A stretch of 64,000 nucleotides of DNA. Origin: Acidobacteriota bacterium. Lineage in GTDB: Bacteria; Acidobacteriota; Polarisedimenticolia; J045. The stretch covers positions 38,849-102,848 of the forward strand of contig JAGOJY010000012.1 of NCBI GenBank assembly GCA_017994815.1, given 5' to 3'. Shown here piece after piece: positions 18,101-25,505 of this stretch (the stretch's first letter is position 1; each line of letters opens with the position of its first letter). Below the pieces are notes generated by a model. The model had not been told where the DNA came from. It was given only the letters and a program-made list of their open reading frames with translations, and searched no databases. The translations under genes and the position numbers were made by a program.

Positions 18101-18923
18101 CTCGCGATCGATCTCGTCTCCGATGGCCGCGCCGGCGGCGATGGTCGACAGCGACTGCGCGGGGTCCGGCGCGAGCCAGGACGAGCAGCTCCTGACGCCG
18201 GTCGTGGACCTGTCGTTCTCGACGGCCGCCACGCTGGAGTTCGACGAGTACTTCTACTGGTACAGCGGCGGGCAGTCCGAGGTCGCGGACGTGGACGTGC
18301 GGAGCTCGATCACCGGCGGTGCGTGGGTCAACGTCCTGCGCCAGCAGGGCGCGTCGAGCACGAACCCGGCCCACAAGACCGTGGACATCACGCCGCAGGC
18401 GGCGGGCGCCGCCGACGCGCAGGTCCGGTTCCGGTACTACAACGGCTCGAACGAGTGGTACTGGGAGATCGACAACGTCAAGCTCGGCACGATCGACGAT
18501 GCGGGCTGCGAGATGACGACCTGCCCGGCGCAGCACGCCGCGCCGCCCCCGGTTCCGGACGGCCGCTTCGGCCAGCCGATGACCGTGACGCGCCCGGGCC
18601 CCGGCGGGTCAGCCCTCGACGTCCGCTGGGACGCCGAGACCTGCCCCGCTCCCGGCTACCACCTCCTGTGGGGGCCGCTCTCCGCGCTGCCAGAGTACGA
18701 ACTCGGCGGCAGCGCGTGCGACCTGGGCCCGTCGGGAACGTATCGCTGGGGCAGCGTCCCGGCCGGGAACATCTGGTACGCCGTGGTCGGCGACGACGGC
18801 ACCGCGACGGAGGGGAACTGGGGCGAGTCGAGCAGCGGCGTCCCGTGGTCCGGCGACAACCCGTCCGGTCAGTGCGGCTTCACCGCGCGCGACAACTCCG
18901 GCTCCTGCGGGGGACAGCCGTAG
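15189..18923 (+). CDS. Secreted M28-family zinc aminopeptidase with FN3, P-domain and MAM-like modules
   Basis: A GTG start (GGAGG 4 bases upstream) gives 1244 residues with a signal peptide (ATWSVLLLVCGTAFGAA). After a prodomain and a Pro/Ala linker comes an M28 peptidase with all expected zinc and catalytic residues: GHLDD (about 252), GADDNASGS, GEESGLLGS (about 299), NMDMPG and YYHTAND (about 414). Next are an Ig/FN3-like region (about 564-654), a proprotein-convertase P domain (658-798, with THTYDGDLELYLLAPNGT and GTWTLEVIDGG), a CARDB-like part, and a MAM/jelly-roll-like domain (about 940-1105). A C-terminal module (DVRWDAETCPAPGYHLLWG) follows. It is an extracellular peptidase, probably for protein scavenging. 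Confidence 0.9.
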   Translation: MLRRIATWSVLLLVCGTAFGAARPALVRVERRAPDDLARLRAADLPVVMEMDRCLFLRAESGDLGWLDEHGYEARVLDSDASRSDFVVVGLRPDSDRAAVEALGAVLLAEDNWVLLRVPRSTSLELLHPARVFATRLPVSPVAPPKAAPPAAPPPPAVGPDLLPDPLVQQMVNSVSPTQIDQFWTDLTTNAPTGTRYSTSQGCRDAAAYCFAKYGAYKLPAAYQNWSTSHAPNVIGTHDGAIYPENVYIVIGHLDDLPSYGTAPGADDNASGSVNVLESARVMSCYAFRNTLKFINCTGEESGLLGSEAYADDAALRGENILGVINMDMPGWAGNGSPDPENLDLNYNDASTDLGLRFAQAATTYGTGLAVDAFLCPSLSASDHYPFWTHGWKAVCGITDNEGYCGHSGNYPYYHTANDTIANCGNRSFFYSTVKTSVATLAELGQPFKIALGRPVYACGGTAVDVVVGDRDLNKSPAAIETVTVTIESGSETSAEQVVLTERSADSMIFEGSILTTSAPPVHGDGRLSVTPGDTITARYTDALDCNGATGVPYAATAGVDCVTPSISNVQALEVTGNSARITWTTDEASTSVVHYGTVPPGGSTASSPELVTAHSLRLAGLAECSVYSYFVESVDAAGNAAVDDNGGAYYTFETGKNVNPSYPSTGGPVTIPDNNPTGARSAITVSDNKTVLDVNVEVNITHTYDGDLELYLLAPNGTRIMLSNNRGSSGDNFRGTVFDDEAATPISSGSAPFSGPYRPDAPLSAADGVNAAGTWTLEVIDGGPSDVGTIDGWTLTLLFPAAQCGPHAMVTGHACVSDTCSAGGAGDDDGRWDAGEDVRFSVDVQNDGAGTLTGVSASITSVTPGVVMLDGAADYADLPQSASATSLAPHFAARLPGSLACGDTVEFQVVVASDQGSWPGAFTHVVGQPLVGPATPLNETFAAGIPAGWTIVDGGAGGGASATWTTANPCSRSISSPMAAPAAMVDSDCAGSGASQDEQLLTPVVDLSFSTAATLEFDEYFYWYSGGQSEVADVDVRSSITGGAWVNVLRQQGASSTNPAHKTVDITPQAAGAADAQVRFRYYNGSNEWYWEIDNVKLGTIDDAGCEMTTCPAQHAAPPPVPDGRFGQPMTVTRPGPGGSALDVRWDAETCPAPGYHLLWGPLSALPEYELGGSACDLGPSGTYRWGSVPAGNIWYAVVGDDGTATEGNWGESSSGVPWSGDNPSGQCGFTARDNSGSCGGQP

Positions 18924-18937
18924 GACGGGCATGGGAC

Positions 18938-18979
18938 GACCCGGCCACGGAGCTGCTCGACCGGGGCTCGGGCCGGGTC
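18938..18979. terminator. Possible hairpin terminator between convergent genes
   Basis: A perfect 9-base inverted repeat (18938-18946 and 18971-18979) separates the peptidase gene from the convergent membrane-protein gene and touches the stop codon of the latter. The loop is long (24 bases) and there is no T tract, so support is moderate. Confidence 0.4.
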
Positions 18980-20618
18980 AGTCGGCCTCGTAGGTCAGCA
19001 GCTGCTGGCAGCGCGCGGAATAGGGACGGGGCACGCCCGGCCCCCAGTCCGGCGGCGTCGCCGGATCGACGACGGCAAAGATCTCGGTCGGGCCAAGCTC
19101 CACGATCGGCCTGAACCGGTCCGGGGCTTCGATCAGCGCCTTCTTGAACGCCCTCCGGTGTCGCAAGGACGGGGACAGGATCACGTAGCTCGCGCCCGAG
19201 TCGAGGATGGCCTGCTTCACGTCGGGCTGCCTGCCCCGCACCGGCGCGCACGGCAGACCGGCGAGGTAGTAGGGAACCGTCAGCGGCTGCGACACGACCG
19301 TCGAGCCGGGGTCGGCGATCGTCCCGAGCGTGCAGACCACGCGCAGGTACTGGCGCCACCACAGCGCCTCGTGGCCGTGCAGCTGCTGGTTGACCAGCGG
19401 TACGAACTGTATGACCGCCAGTTCGACGACCGCGATCCCCGCGAGCCAACCCGTCGCTAGCCGGCCGACGAGGCGCGGGCGCGCGAACCTGCGCGTCAAC
19501 AACTCCACCCCGCCGCACAAGGCCGACAGCAGCAGCGGGAACAGCGGCATCAGCAGCCGGTAGCCGGCGGGCACCCACACCATCACGACCAGAAAGTAGA
19601 CCACGGCGTAGATCGCGCCGATCTCGCGGTCCAGCGCGACGCCGCGCGCGAGGCCGACGACGATCGGCACGATCGTCAGTGCGAAGAACACGAGGTAGAT
19701 CGTGCCGAGGATCGGCCGCATCCCGGGGGGCGAGGCTTCCCGGGCCAGGACGTCAATGTTGGCGAGCGGGTGCTGCAGCACGCCTCCCGTCCCGCCTTGG
19801 GTGTCGCCTGCCGCTGCCCGGGTCGTGTTCGTCAGTTCCAGAACGTAGCTGACGGGCGCCCGCTTGAGCACGATCGTCGCCAGCCAGGGCGTGGAGCAGA
19901 ACAGCGTCACCAATCCGATGACCACCAGCCGCGACAGACGCGAGCGCGCCGCGAGCCCCGGGGCCCGCGCCGTGAACGCGTAGATCGCGATCGCGGGCGC
20001 CAGCACGAGGCCGACGGTGCGCAACAGCACGGCGAGACCCGAGAACACCCCGGCCAGCACCGCGTTGCGCTTCCACGGCCCGTGCTCCGCGAACGTCCGC
20101 CGCACGAACAGCAGCGCCGCGAACGAGAACAGCAGGTACGGCCCGTCGCTCATGCAGTGCAGGCCGAAGTCGATGAACGACTGCGACAGCATGGCGCCGA
20201 TCACCGCCAGGAGCGCCAGCCTGCGGCCCCGCAGCGGTACCAGGAACAGGTAGGCCAGGTTGAAGCCGATCACCCCGAGCACCGCGGTCCAGGCCTTCAG
20301 CACGACCAGCGGGGCACCGAATTTCACCAACGGAGCCAGCAGCGCCGCGTACAGCGGCGGGTAGTGAGTGTGGATCGGCGCGCCGGGCAGGTGCAGGTTG
20401 ACGTAACCCGCACCCTTGGCCAGCGCTTCCGCCAACAGCAGGAACTGGATGTCGTGGCCGCCGAAGTTCTTCAGGTGCGCGTTGAGGAAGTTCCCGACCA
20501 CGATCAGGGCTGCCAGGTTCAGCAGGACGAGCGGCAACACGCGCGCGCGCACGGAGTCCGACACGGTCCAGCGCCACGCGCTGCCCTTTTCTCGCGACCC
20601 TTCCGCCCCGTTCGCCAT
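18978..20618 (-). CDS. Glycosyltransferase family 39-like (ArnT/PMT-type) membrane protein
   Basis: The protein has about 546 residues from the ATG at 20618. A GTG at 20711 would add 31 low-complexity residues. The N-terminal loop after helix 1 carries FGGHDIQFLLLAEALAKGAGYV and HTHYPPLYAALLAPLVK, the D and (H)YPPLY signatures of GT-C/GT39 enzymes that use polyprenyl-phosphate sugars. About twelve hydrophobic helices follow, with a C-terminal soluble domain (YVILSPSLRHRRAFKKAL). It probably transfers a sugar on the periplasmic side to a glycolipid or protein. The acceptor is unknown. Confidence 0.75.
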   Translation of the reverse strand: MANGAEGSREKGSAWRWTVSDSVRARVLPLVLLNLAALIVVGNFLNAHLKNFGGHDIQFLLLAEALAKGAGYVNLHLPGAPIHTHYPPLYAALLAPLVKFGAPLVVLKAWTAVLGVIGFNLAYLFLVPLRGRRLALLAVIGAMLSQSFIDFGLHCMSDGPYLLFSFAALLFVRRTFAEHGPWKRNAVLAGVFSGLAVLLRTVGLVLAPAIAIYAFTARAPGLAARSRLSRLVVIGLVTLFCSTPWLATIVLKRAPVSYVLELTNTTRAAAGDTQGGTGGVLQHPLANIDVLAREASPPGMRPILGTIYLVFFALTIVPIVVGLARGVALDREIGAIYAVVYFLVVMVWVPAGYRLLMPLFPLLLSALCGGVELLTRRFARPRLVGRLATGWLAGIAVVELAVIQFVPLVNQQLHGHEALWWRQYLRVVCTLGTIADPGSTVVSQPLTVPYYLAGLPCAPVRGRQPDVKQAILDSGASYVILSPSLRHRRAFKKALIEAPDRFRPIVELGPTEIFAVVDPATPPDWGPGVPRPYSARCQQLLTYEAD

Positions 20619-20753
20619 CGCCCCGGCGAAAGATACTGAACCCGCGGGCGCCGACGCAATGGCATCACCGCGGGCGCCGAACCGTTTGCCCGCGCGGTCC
20701 CGAACGGGCACGCACGCGGTTGCGGCCGAGCGCCGCTGTCCACGGGCGTTGCG

Positions 20754-21977
20754 TCAGCCCTCGCTCTCCGCGCTGTTGGCATGCAGGTGCGCGGAGCGGA
20801 CGATGCGCTGGAGGTTCTGCGGCGCGAAGAACTCCGGGATCGGCACCGTTCCGGCGTCCGTGCCGAAGAAGCGGTCGGCCTCGTGCTGGTTCGCCGCCAG
20901 CGCGCGGAACAGCGCCTTCTGCTCGTCCCCGAAGGGCTGCAGCAGGGCCCGCGCGCAGGTGCTCTCGTACATCGGCAGGACCGCCTCGTTGCGCCGGCGC
21001 TCGTACTCCGCCAGCGCCGCGTCGAGCGGCCGGTTCCCGGTCAGCCCGTCGTGGATCGCCGCCGAGAGCAGGTCCGCGTCGCGGAAAGCGTCGCTGATCC
21101 CCTGCGCGCTGAGCGGGTGCTTGTGGTAGCCCGCGTCGCCGGCGAGCGCCCAGCCGTCGCCCCACGGTCTGCGGAAGTACCCGGGCAACTCGCGCACGCC
21201 GAACAGGCGCTCGACCTGCTCGCCGCGGTCGAGGAACTCCGAGAAGACGGGCACGTTCTCCATCATCTTGCGATAGCCCTGCTCCGGGTTGCCGACCTGG
21301 AACGCGGGGGTCCAGCCGCCGATCACGAGCGTCGCGCCGTCGTTCGTCGGTATGCCCGCGACCGCCCAACCGGGGCGCACCCAGATCTCGAAGCCGGTGA
21401 TGCGCGGTCCGCCCCGCCAGTACGAGTAGTAGCCGTTCGAGGCGGACGGGCGCTCGTTGTAGCGGGGCGCGTTGACCGCGCTGGCCACGATCGAGCGCAC
21501 GCCGTCGGCGCCGACGACGATGCGCGCGCGCTCCTCGTGGTCGCGCCCGGCCGCGGCGTGGCCGCGCACGCCGACCACGCGCCCCCCGTCGCGCGCGATC
21601 TCGCCGACCTGGAACCCCTCCCGCACTTCCACGCCCGACTCCGCCGCCGCGTCGAGCAGCATCTTGTCCAGCACCGTCCGGCGCGGCGCCACGGCGAAGT
21701 CGATGCCGTCGATCGGCGGCGGCGTGCCGCCGAGCGGCACACCGTCGGCGTCGAGCGTGACCCGGCGGATCGGCGGCGCGCCGAGCCCGGTGATCCGGTC
21801 CAACAGGCCCCAACGCTTGGCGCGCGCCAGCCCGGAGTGCCAGATGAGGTGGCTCGAGAGCGTGTCGCTCGGAAAATGCGCCTTGTCGAGCAGCAGAACG
21901 CGGTGTCCCTTGCGCGCGAGCAGCCTGGCGGTGGGAGAGCCGGCGCACCGCGCGCCCACCACGATGACGTCGTACAT
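20754..21977 (-). CDS. FAD-dependent oxidoreductase (geranylgeranyl-reductase / PHBH-like)
   Basis: This 407-residue flavoprotein has an N-terminal dinucleotide-binding fold (VIVVGARCAGSPTARLLARKG, about residues 4-24), then a DTLSSHLIWHSG segment. RIVVGADGVRS at about residues 152-162 and WALAGDAGYHKHPLSAQGISDAFRDA at about 280-305 are the FAD ribityl-binding motifs of group A monooxygenases and related reductases. No membrane segments are seen. Relatives act on aromatics, polyketides or isoprenoid chains, and I cannot choose between these. Start is an ATG at 21977. The upstream region holds a pseudogene relic. Confidence 0.85.
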   Translation of the reverse strand: MYDVIVVGARCAGSPTARLLARKGHRVLLLDKAHFPSDTLSSHLIWHSGLARAKRWGLLDRITGLGAPPIRRVTLDADGVPLGGTPPPIDGIDFAVAPRRTVLDKMLLDAAAESGVEVREGFQVGEIARDGGRVVGVRGHAAAGRDHEERARIVVGADGVRSIVASAVNAPRYNERPSASNGYYSYWRGGPRITGFEIWVRPGWAVAGIPTNDGATLVIGGWTPAFQVGNPEQGYRKMMENVPVFSEFLDRGEQVERLFGVRELPGYFRRPWGDGWALAGDAGYHKHPLSAQGISDAFRDADLLSAAIHDGLTGNRPLDAALAEYERRRNEAVLPMYESTCARALLQPFGDEQKALFRALAANQHEADRFFGTDAGTVPIPEFFAPQNLQRIVRSAHLHANSAESEG

Positions 21978-22070
21978 CGCAGCCCCCTGATGATCGCTCG
22001 GGCGTGGCGCAAGCTTACTTCAAACCACGGTCCTGTTATAAGGGAAATTCGAGGCCGCGCCCCACTCCGG

Positions 22071-22232
22071 GCTTCGCGGCCGACCAGGCAAAGCGTGATC
22101 GAGCCCGCCGCCGGGGTGTCGGTGTCGACGACGCTCGACCCGACCACTTCGCCGCGCATCGTTGCAGGAGCACGGCGTCGTGCTGAACTTCGCGCCGCCG
22201 CGAGACATCGAACGGAGCCGCGCGGTTCCGTG
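22071..22232 (-). pseudogene. Frameshifted relic of a secreted-protein C-terminal module
   Basis: The minus strand here reads in pieces PFDVSRRREVQHDAV, then in another frame GSSVVDTDTPAAGSITLCLV. These align in order with PFNVYRGAKFSTAPW and GSSVIDTYTPAAGWMTFFLV in the 2514-residue secreted protein (its C-terminal module, about 36441-36600). The DNA also aligns over about 160 bases with mostly single-base differences and small indels. No start codon or full frame remains. It is therefore a decayed fragment of a paralogous secreted protein gene. It lies just left of the foreign-looking operon. Confidence 0.7.
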
Positions 22233-22366
22233 TCTGCGTGTCCACGGGTTCGGGGCAAGTCCACCTCGATGCTGGAGTAGGATAAGGCGCTTGTAAGACA
22301 GCGGGTCATGCGCTGGGGTGGGAGGCCCGGAGAGTCGGTGGGTCTCCACGGCGGAGGCGACGGAGC
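22233..22366. other. Leader / left boundary region of the CoA operon
   Basis: This stretch should contain the promoter of the seven-gene operon. I see no clear -35/-10 pair, riboswitch or hairpin. A GGAGG lies about 9 bases before the ATG at 22367. The drop in GC begins near here. Confidence 0.35.
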
Positions 22367-24253
22367 ATGGAGCTGAAGACCGTAGGCGTCGTCGGCTGTG
22401 GACTGATGGGGTCCGGCATCGCGCAAGCCGCCGCCGACGCCGGTTATGCAACCATGATCCGCGAACTGACGCCCGACCTGGTGGAGAAAGGGTTGAGGCG
22501 CATCAACGGTTTTCTCCAGAAAGGCGTGGAGAAAGGCAAGCTCTCGCCGTCCCGGCGGGACGAGGTTTGGAACCGAATCAGGGGCGTGACCGACCTCGCC
22601 GATTTGGGCGGATGTGATTTGGTCATCGAGGCTGTCGTCGAGTCCTTCGAGGCCAAGCGCGCGCTCTTCGCCGAACTTGACGGGGTTTGCAAGCCGGGCG
22701 CCGTCCTGGCGACCAACACCTCCTCGTTCCGGGTGTCCGACATCGCCGCCGCCACCAGGCGCCCGCAGTTGGTGGTTGGGTTGCACTATTTCTATCCGGC
22801 GGTCATCAACCAGTTGCTCGAGGTCATCCACACAGCCGAAACCTCCCCCGCCGTTGTGGAGGCGTTGTTGGACTTCGCACGCCTGAACGGCAAGCTCCCC
22901 ATCCTGGTGCGCGATGCGCCCGGCTTTGCCATCAATCGCTTCTTCGTGCCGTGGCTCAACGAGGCTGCGCGGTTGCTGGATGAAGGCGTGGCCAACATCC
23001 CCACCATTGACGCGGCGGCCAGCGAGGCCTTTGGCGTCGGCATGGGCCCCTTTGCTTTGATGAATGCCACCGGCGTTCCTCTTGCCTACCACAGCGCGGC
23101 GTCGTTGACCCAGGCGCTCGGCGCGTTTTACGCGCCCGCCGCGAGCCTCAGCCGACAATTCGCCGCAGGTCGGCCGTGGGATCTGGATGGTGAAGTGGAG
23201 GCCGTCACGAAGCCAGCGGTGGCCGAGCGCATGTTGGGCGTGACGTTTGGCGTCGCCGTGAAGCTGGTGGAAGAAGGGGTAGCCACCGCCGAAGATGTCG
23301 ACCGCGGGGCGACCGTGGGGTTGCGCTGGGCCAAGGGGCCGTTTGCGCTGATGAACGCTGCCGGCCTGCCCCAAGCCCTGGCGCTGGCCGAAGCGATTGA
23401 ACAGCGCCACGCCGGTTTCGTCCCCCGCCTGCTGCGCACCCGATGCGAGGCGTGGCTGCTGCGCGACGTGCGTCTGACCCTGGAGGGGCCGCTGGCCGTC
23501 ATCACCATCAGCCGCCCCGAGGCGCTCAATGCGCTCAATGACAAGGTGCTGCATGAGCTGCAAGCGGCGCTCACCGCCGTGGGCGAGGACCGCGCGGTGC
23601 GCGTTGTCATCCTCACCGGCGAGGGCAGAGCTTTCATCGCCGGCGCCGACATCAAGGAGATCCAGGCGTTGGCGACCGATCCCTCCGCCCTCCGGGCTTT
23701 TACCGAGTTCGGTCAGCGAGTGTGCAGGACCATCGAGGCTTTGCCGCAGCCAGTTATCGCGGCGATCAATGGCTTCGCCATGGGCGGCGGGTTGGAGATC
23801 GCGCTGGCGTGTGATATCCGGATCGCTTCGTCGCAGGCCACGCTGGGTTTCCCCGAAGTGGGGCTGGGTATTCTCCCGGGGCTGGGCGGCACCCAACGCT
23901 CCGCGCGCCTGCTGGGGCGCGGCCGCGCGTCGGAATTGATCTTCACCGGTGACCCGATCGGCGCCGACGAGGCGGCACGCACGGGATTGGTCAACCGCGT
24001 CACGTCGCCGGCGCACTTGATGCCCGAAGCGCGCAAGCTGGCCGGGCGCATCGCCAGCCGGGCGCCGGCCGCCGTTGCCCAGGCCAAGGCCGCCTTGCAC
24101 GCCGCGCAACAACTGTCGCTGGAGCAGGGCCTGGTTTTCGAAGTAGACCGGGTCATGGAGGTGTTTGCCACACCGGACAGGGTGGAGGGCTTGCAGGCGT
24201 TCATCGAGAAACGCAAGCCTGTCTTCAGCGGCCAGGCGACGGAGGGGAAGTAG
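22367..24253 (+). CDS. 3-hydroxyacyl-CoA dehydrogenase / enoyl-CoA hydratase fusion
   Basis: The 628-residue enzyme has the dehydrogenase first. The NAD-binding motif is VGVVGCGLMGSGIAQAAADAGY (residues 5-26). The catalytic His lies in GLHYFYPAVINQLLEVIH, and the C-terminal dehydrogenase domain contains GFAINRFFVPWLNEA. The crotonase domain (about 370-628) has GEGRAFIAGADIKEI for the oxyanion hole and both catalytic glutamates, in GGGLEIALACDIRIA and FPEVGLGILPGLGGTQR. The order is opposite to bacterial FadB/FadJ and matches archaeal crotonyl-CoA hydratase/3-hydroxybutyryl-CoA dehydrogenase. It converts enoyl-CoA to 3-oxoacyl-CoA. It is the first gene of a seven-gene operon, with 5 bases to the next gene. 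Confidence 0.92.
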   Translation: MELKTVGVVGCGLMGSGIAQAAADAGYATMIRELTPDLVEKGLRRINGFLQKGVEKGKLSPSRRDEVWNRIRGVTDLADLGGCDLVIEAVVESFEAKRALFAELDGVCKPGAVLATNTSSFRVSDIAAATRRPQLVVGLHYFYPAVINQLLEVIHTAETSPAVVEALLDFARLNGKLPILVRDAPGFAINRFFVPWLNEAARLLDEGVANIPTIDAAASEAFGVGMGPFALMNATGVPLAYHSAASLTQALGAFYAPAASLSRQFAAGRPWDLDGEVEAVTKPAVAERMLGVTFGVAVKLVEEGVATAEDVDRGATVGLRWAKGPFALMNAAGLPQALALAEAIEQRHAGFVPRLLRTRCEAWLLRDVRLTLEGPLAVITISRPEALNALNDKVLHELQAALTAVGEDRAVRVVILTGEGRAFIAGADIKEIQALATDPSALRAFTEFGQRVCRTIEALPQPVIAAINGFAMGGGLEIALACDIRIASSQATLGFPEVGLGILPGLGGTQRSARLLGRGRASELIFTGDPIGADEAARTGLVNRVTSPAHLMPEARKLAGRIASRAPAAVAQAKAALHAAQQLSLEQGLVFEVDRVMEVFATPDRVEGLQAFIEKRKPVFSGQATEGK

Positions 24254-24258
24254 CCCTT

Positions 24259-25503
24259 ATGAGCACGAACAAGAAGGCCGTCCGCAAACCAATCCGGGCC
24301 AGCGAGGCCATGAAGAAGTTCATGGCCGACTACTACCTCGAGTTGGATCACGCGACGCAAACCGGCGAGCGGAGAATTGCGTGGTGCACCAGCGTAGGTC
24401 CGGCCGAGATCCTGCGGGCCTTCGGCTTTTTGGTTTATTTTCCCGAGACGCACGCGGCAATGCTCGGCAGCACGCGCACGGCGACCGACCATATTCCGTT
24501 CGCCACGGCGCTGGGATACGCGCCGGAGATCTGTTCCTACCTGACAGCGGACATCGGCGCCTTCCGGCAGGGGTTCACGCCGCTGACCAAGGCCTACGGC
24601 ATCAAGGCCGTGCCCCAACCCGCCGCGTTGGTCTTCAACACCAATCAATGCCGCGACGTGCAAGATTGGTTTGGCTGGTATGCCGCTGAATTCAACGTCC
24701 CTCTCCTGGGCGTTTACACTCACCGTGGTCACACCGACGTCGCCACCCACCAGTTGCAGTCGATCACGCACCAACTGGAGGATTTGATCGCACCGCTGGC
24801 GCAAATCGCCGGCCGCAGATTCGATCTGGACGAGTTCCGGCGCGTGGTGGCGCTCTCGCGGGAATGTTCCGACTTGTGGCGGCGAGTGCTGGAAACCGCC
24901 GCCGCCGCGCCGGCTCCGTTGACGTTTTTCGACAGCGTGACGTTGATGGGTCCGGCGGTGGTGGGCCGGGGAACCCAGGCCGCGGTCGATTTCTACAAAC
25001 TTCTGCTGGCGGAGCTGCAAGAGAGAACCGCCCGGGGTGAAGGAGCCATCGAGGTTGAACGTTTCCGGCTCTACTGGGAGGGGATGCCGATTTGGGGGCG
25101 GCTGAGGGCCCATTCCGAGTTGTTTGCCGATCTGGGGGCCAGCGTGCTGGCTTCCACTTACTGCAATAGCTGGATTTTCTCGGCTCTCGATCCGGACGAG
25201 CCCTTTGCCAGCTTGGCGCGCGCTTATTCCGAGTTGTTCATCACGCGCTCCGACGTCGCGAAAGAAGCGCAGCTAAAGAAGATGCTGGCCTTCTTCGGAA
25301 TAGACGGTATCATTTACCACAATGCGCGCACTTGTCCCAACAATTCCAACAGCCGCTATGGCCTGCCGCAACGCCTGGCGGCGGCGACGGGCGTGCCTAG
25401 CCTGACCATAGATGGCGACCTGAACGATCTGCGCTGCCTTTCCGACGAGCAGACCAACACGAATATCGAGGCCTTCATCGAGCAACTTGCGGAAAACCGA
25501 TAA
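24259..25503 (+). CDS. 2-hydroxyacyl-CoA dehydratase / benzoyl-CoA reductase-type subunit (HgdB/BcrB family)
   Basis: The 414-residue protein belongs to the HgdB/BcrB/BcrC family (COG1775). Family features include WCTSVGPAEILRAFGFLVYFPETHAAM, then GYAPEICSYLTADIGAF, FNTNQCRDVQDWFGWYA and GIIYHNARTCPNNSN. Several conserved Cys (in PEICS, NQCRD, RTCPN) could ligate a [4Fe-4S] cluster. Such enzymes use low-potential electrons delivered by an ATP-dependent activase to dehydrate 2-hydroxyacyl-CoA or reduce aromatic acyl-CoA. Normally two such subunits form the enzyme. Only one is encoded in this operon, while the activase is present at 28634-29407. The protein is oxygen-sensitive by family, pointing to anaerobic metabolism. 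Confidence 0.88.
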   Translation: MSTNKKAVRKPIRASEAMKKFMADYYLELDHATQTGERRIAWCTSVGPAEILRAFGFLVYFPETHAAMLGSTRTATDHIPFATALGYAPEICSYLTADIGAFRQGFTPLTKAYGIKAVPQPAALVFNTNQCRDVQDWFGWYAAEFNVPLLGVYTHRGHTDVATHQLQSITHQLEDLIAPLAQIAGRRFDLDEFRRVVALSRECSDLWRRVLETAAAAPAPLTFFDSVTLMGPAVVGRGTQAAVDFYKLLLAELQERTARGEGAIEVERFRLYWEGMPIWGRLRAHSELFADLGASVLASTYCNSWIFSALDPDEPFASLARAYSELFITRSDVAKEAQLKKMLAFFGIDGIIYHNARTCPNNSNSRYGLPQRLAAATGVPSLTIDGDLNDLRCLSDEQTNTNIEAFIEQLAENR

Positions 25504-25505
25504 CC

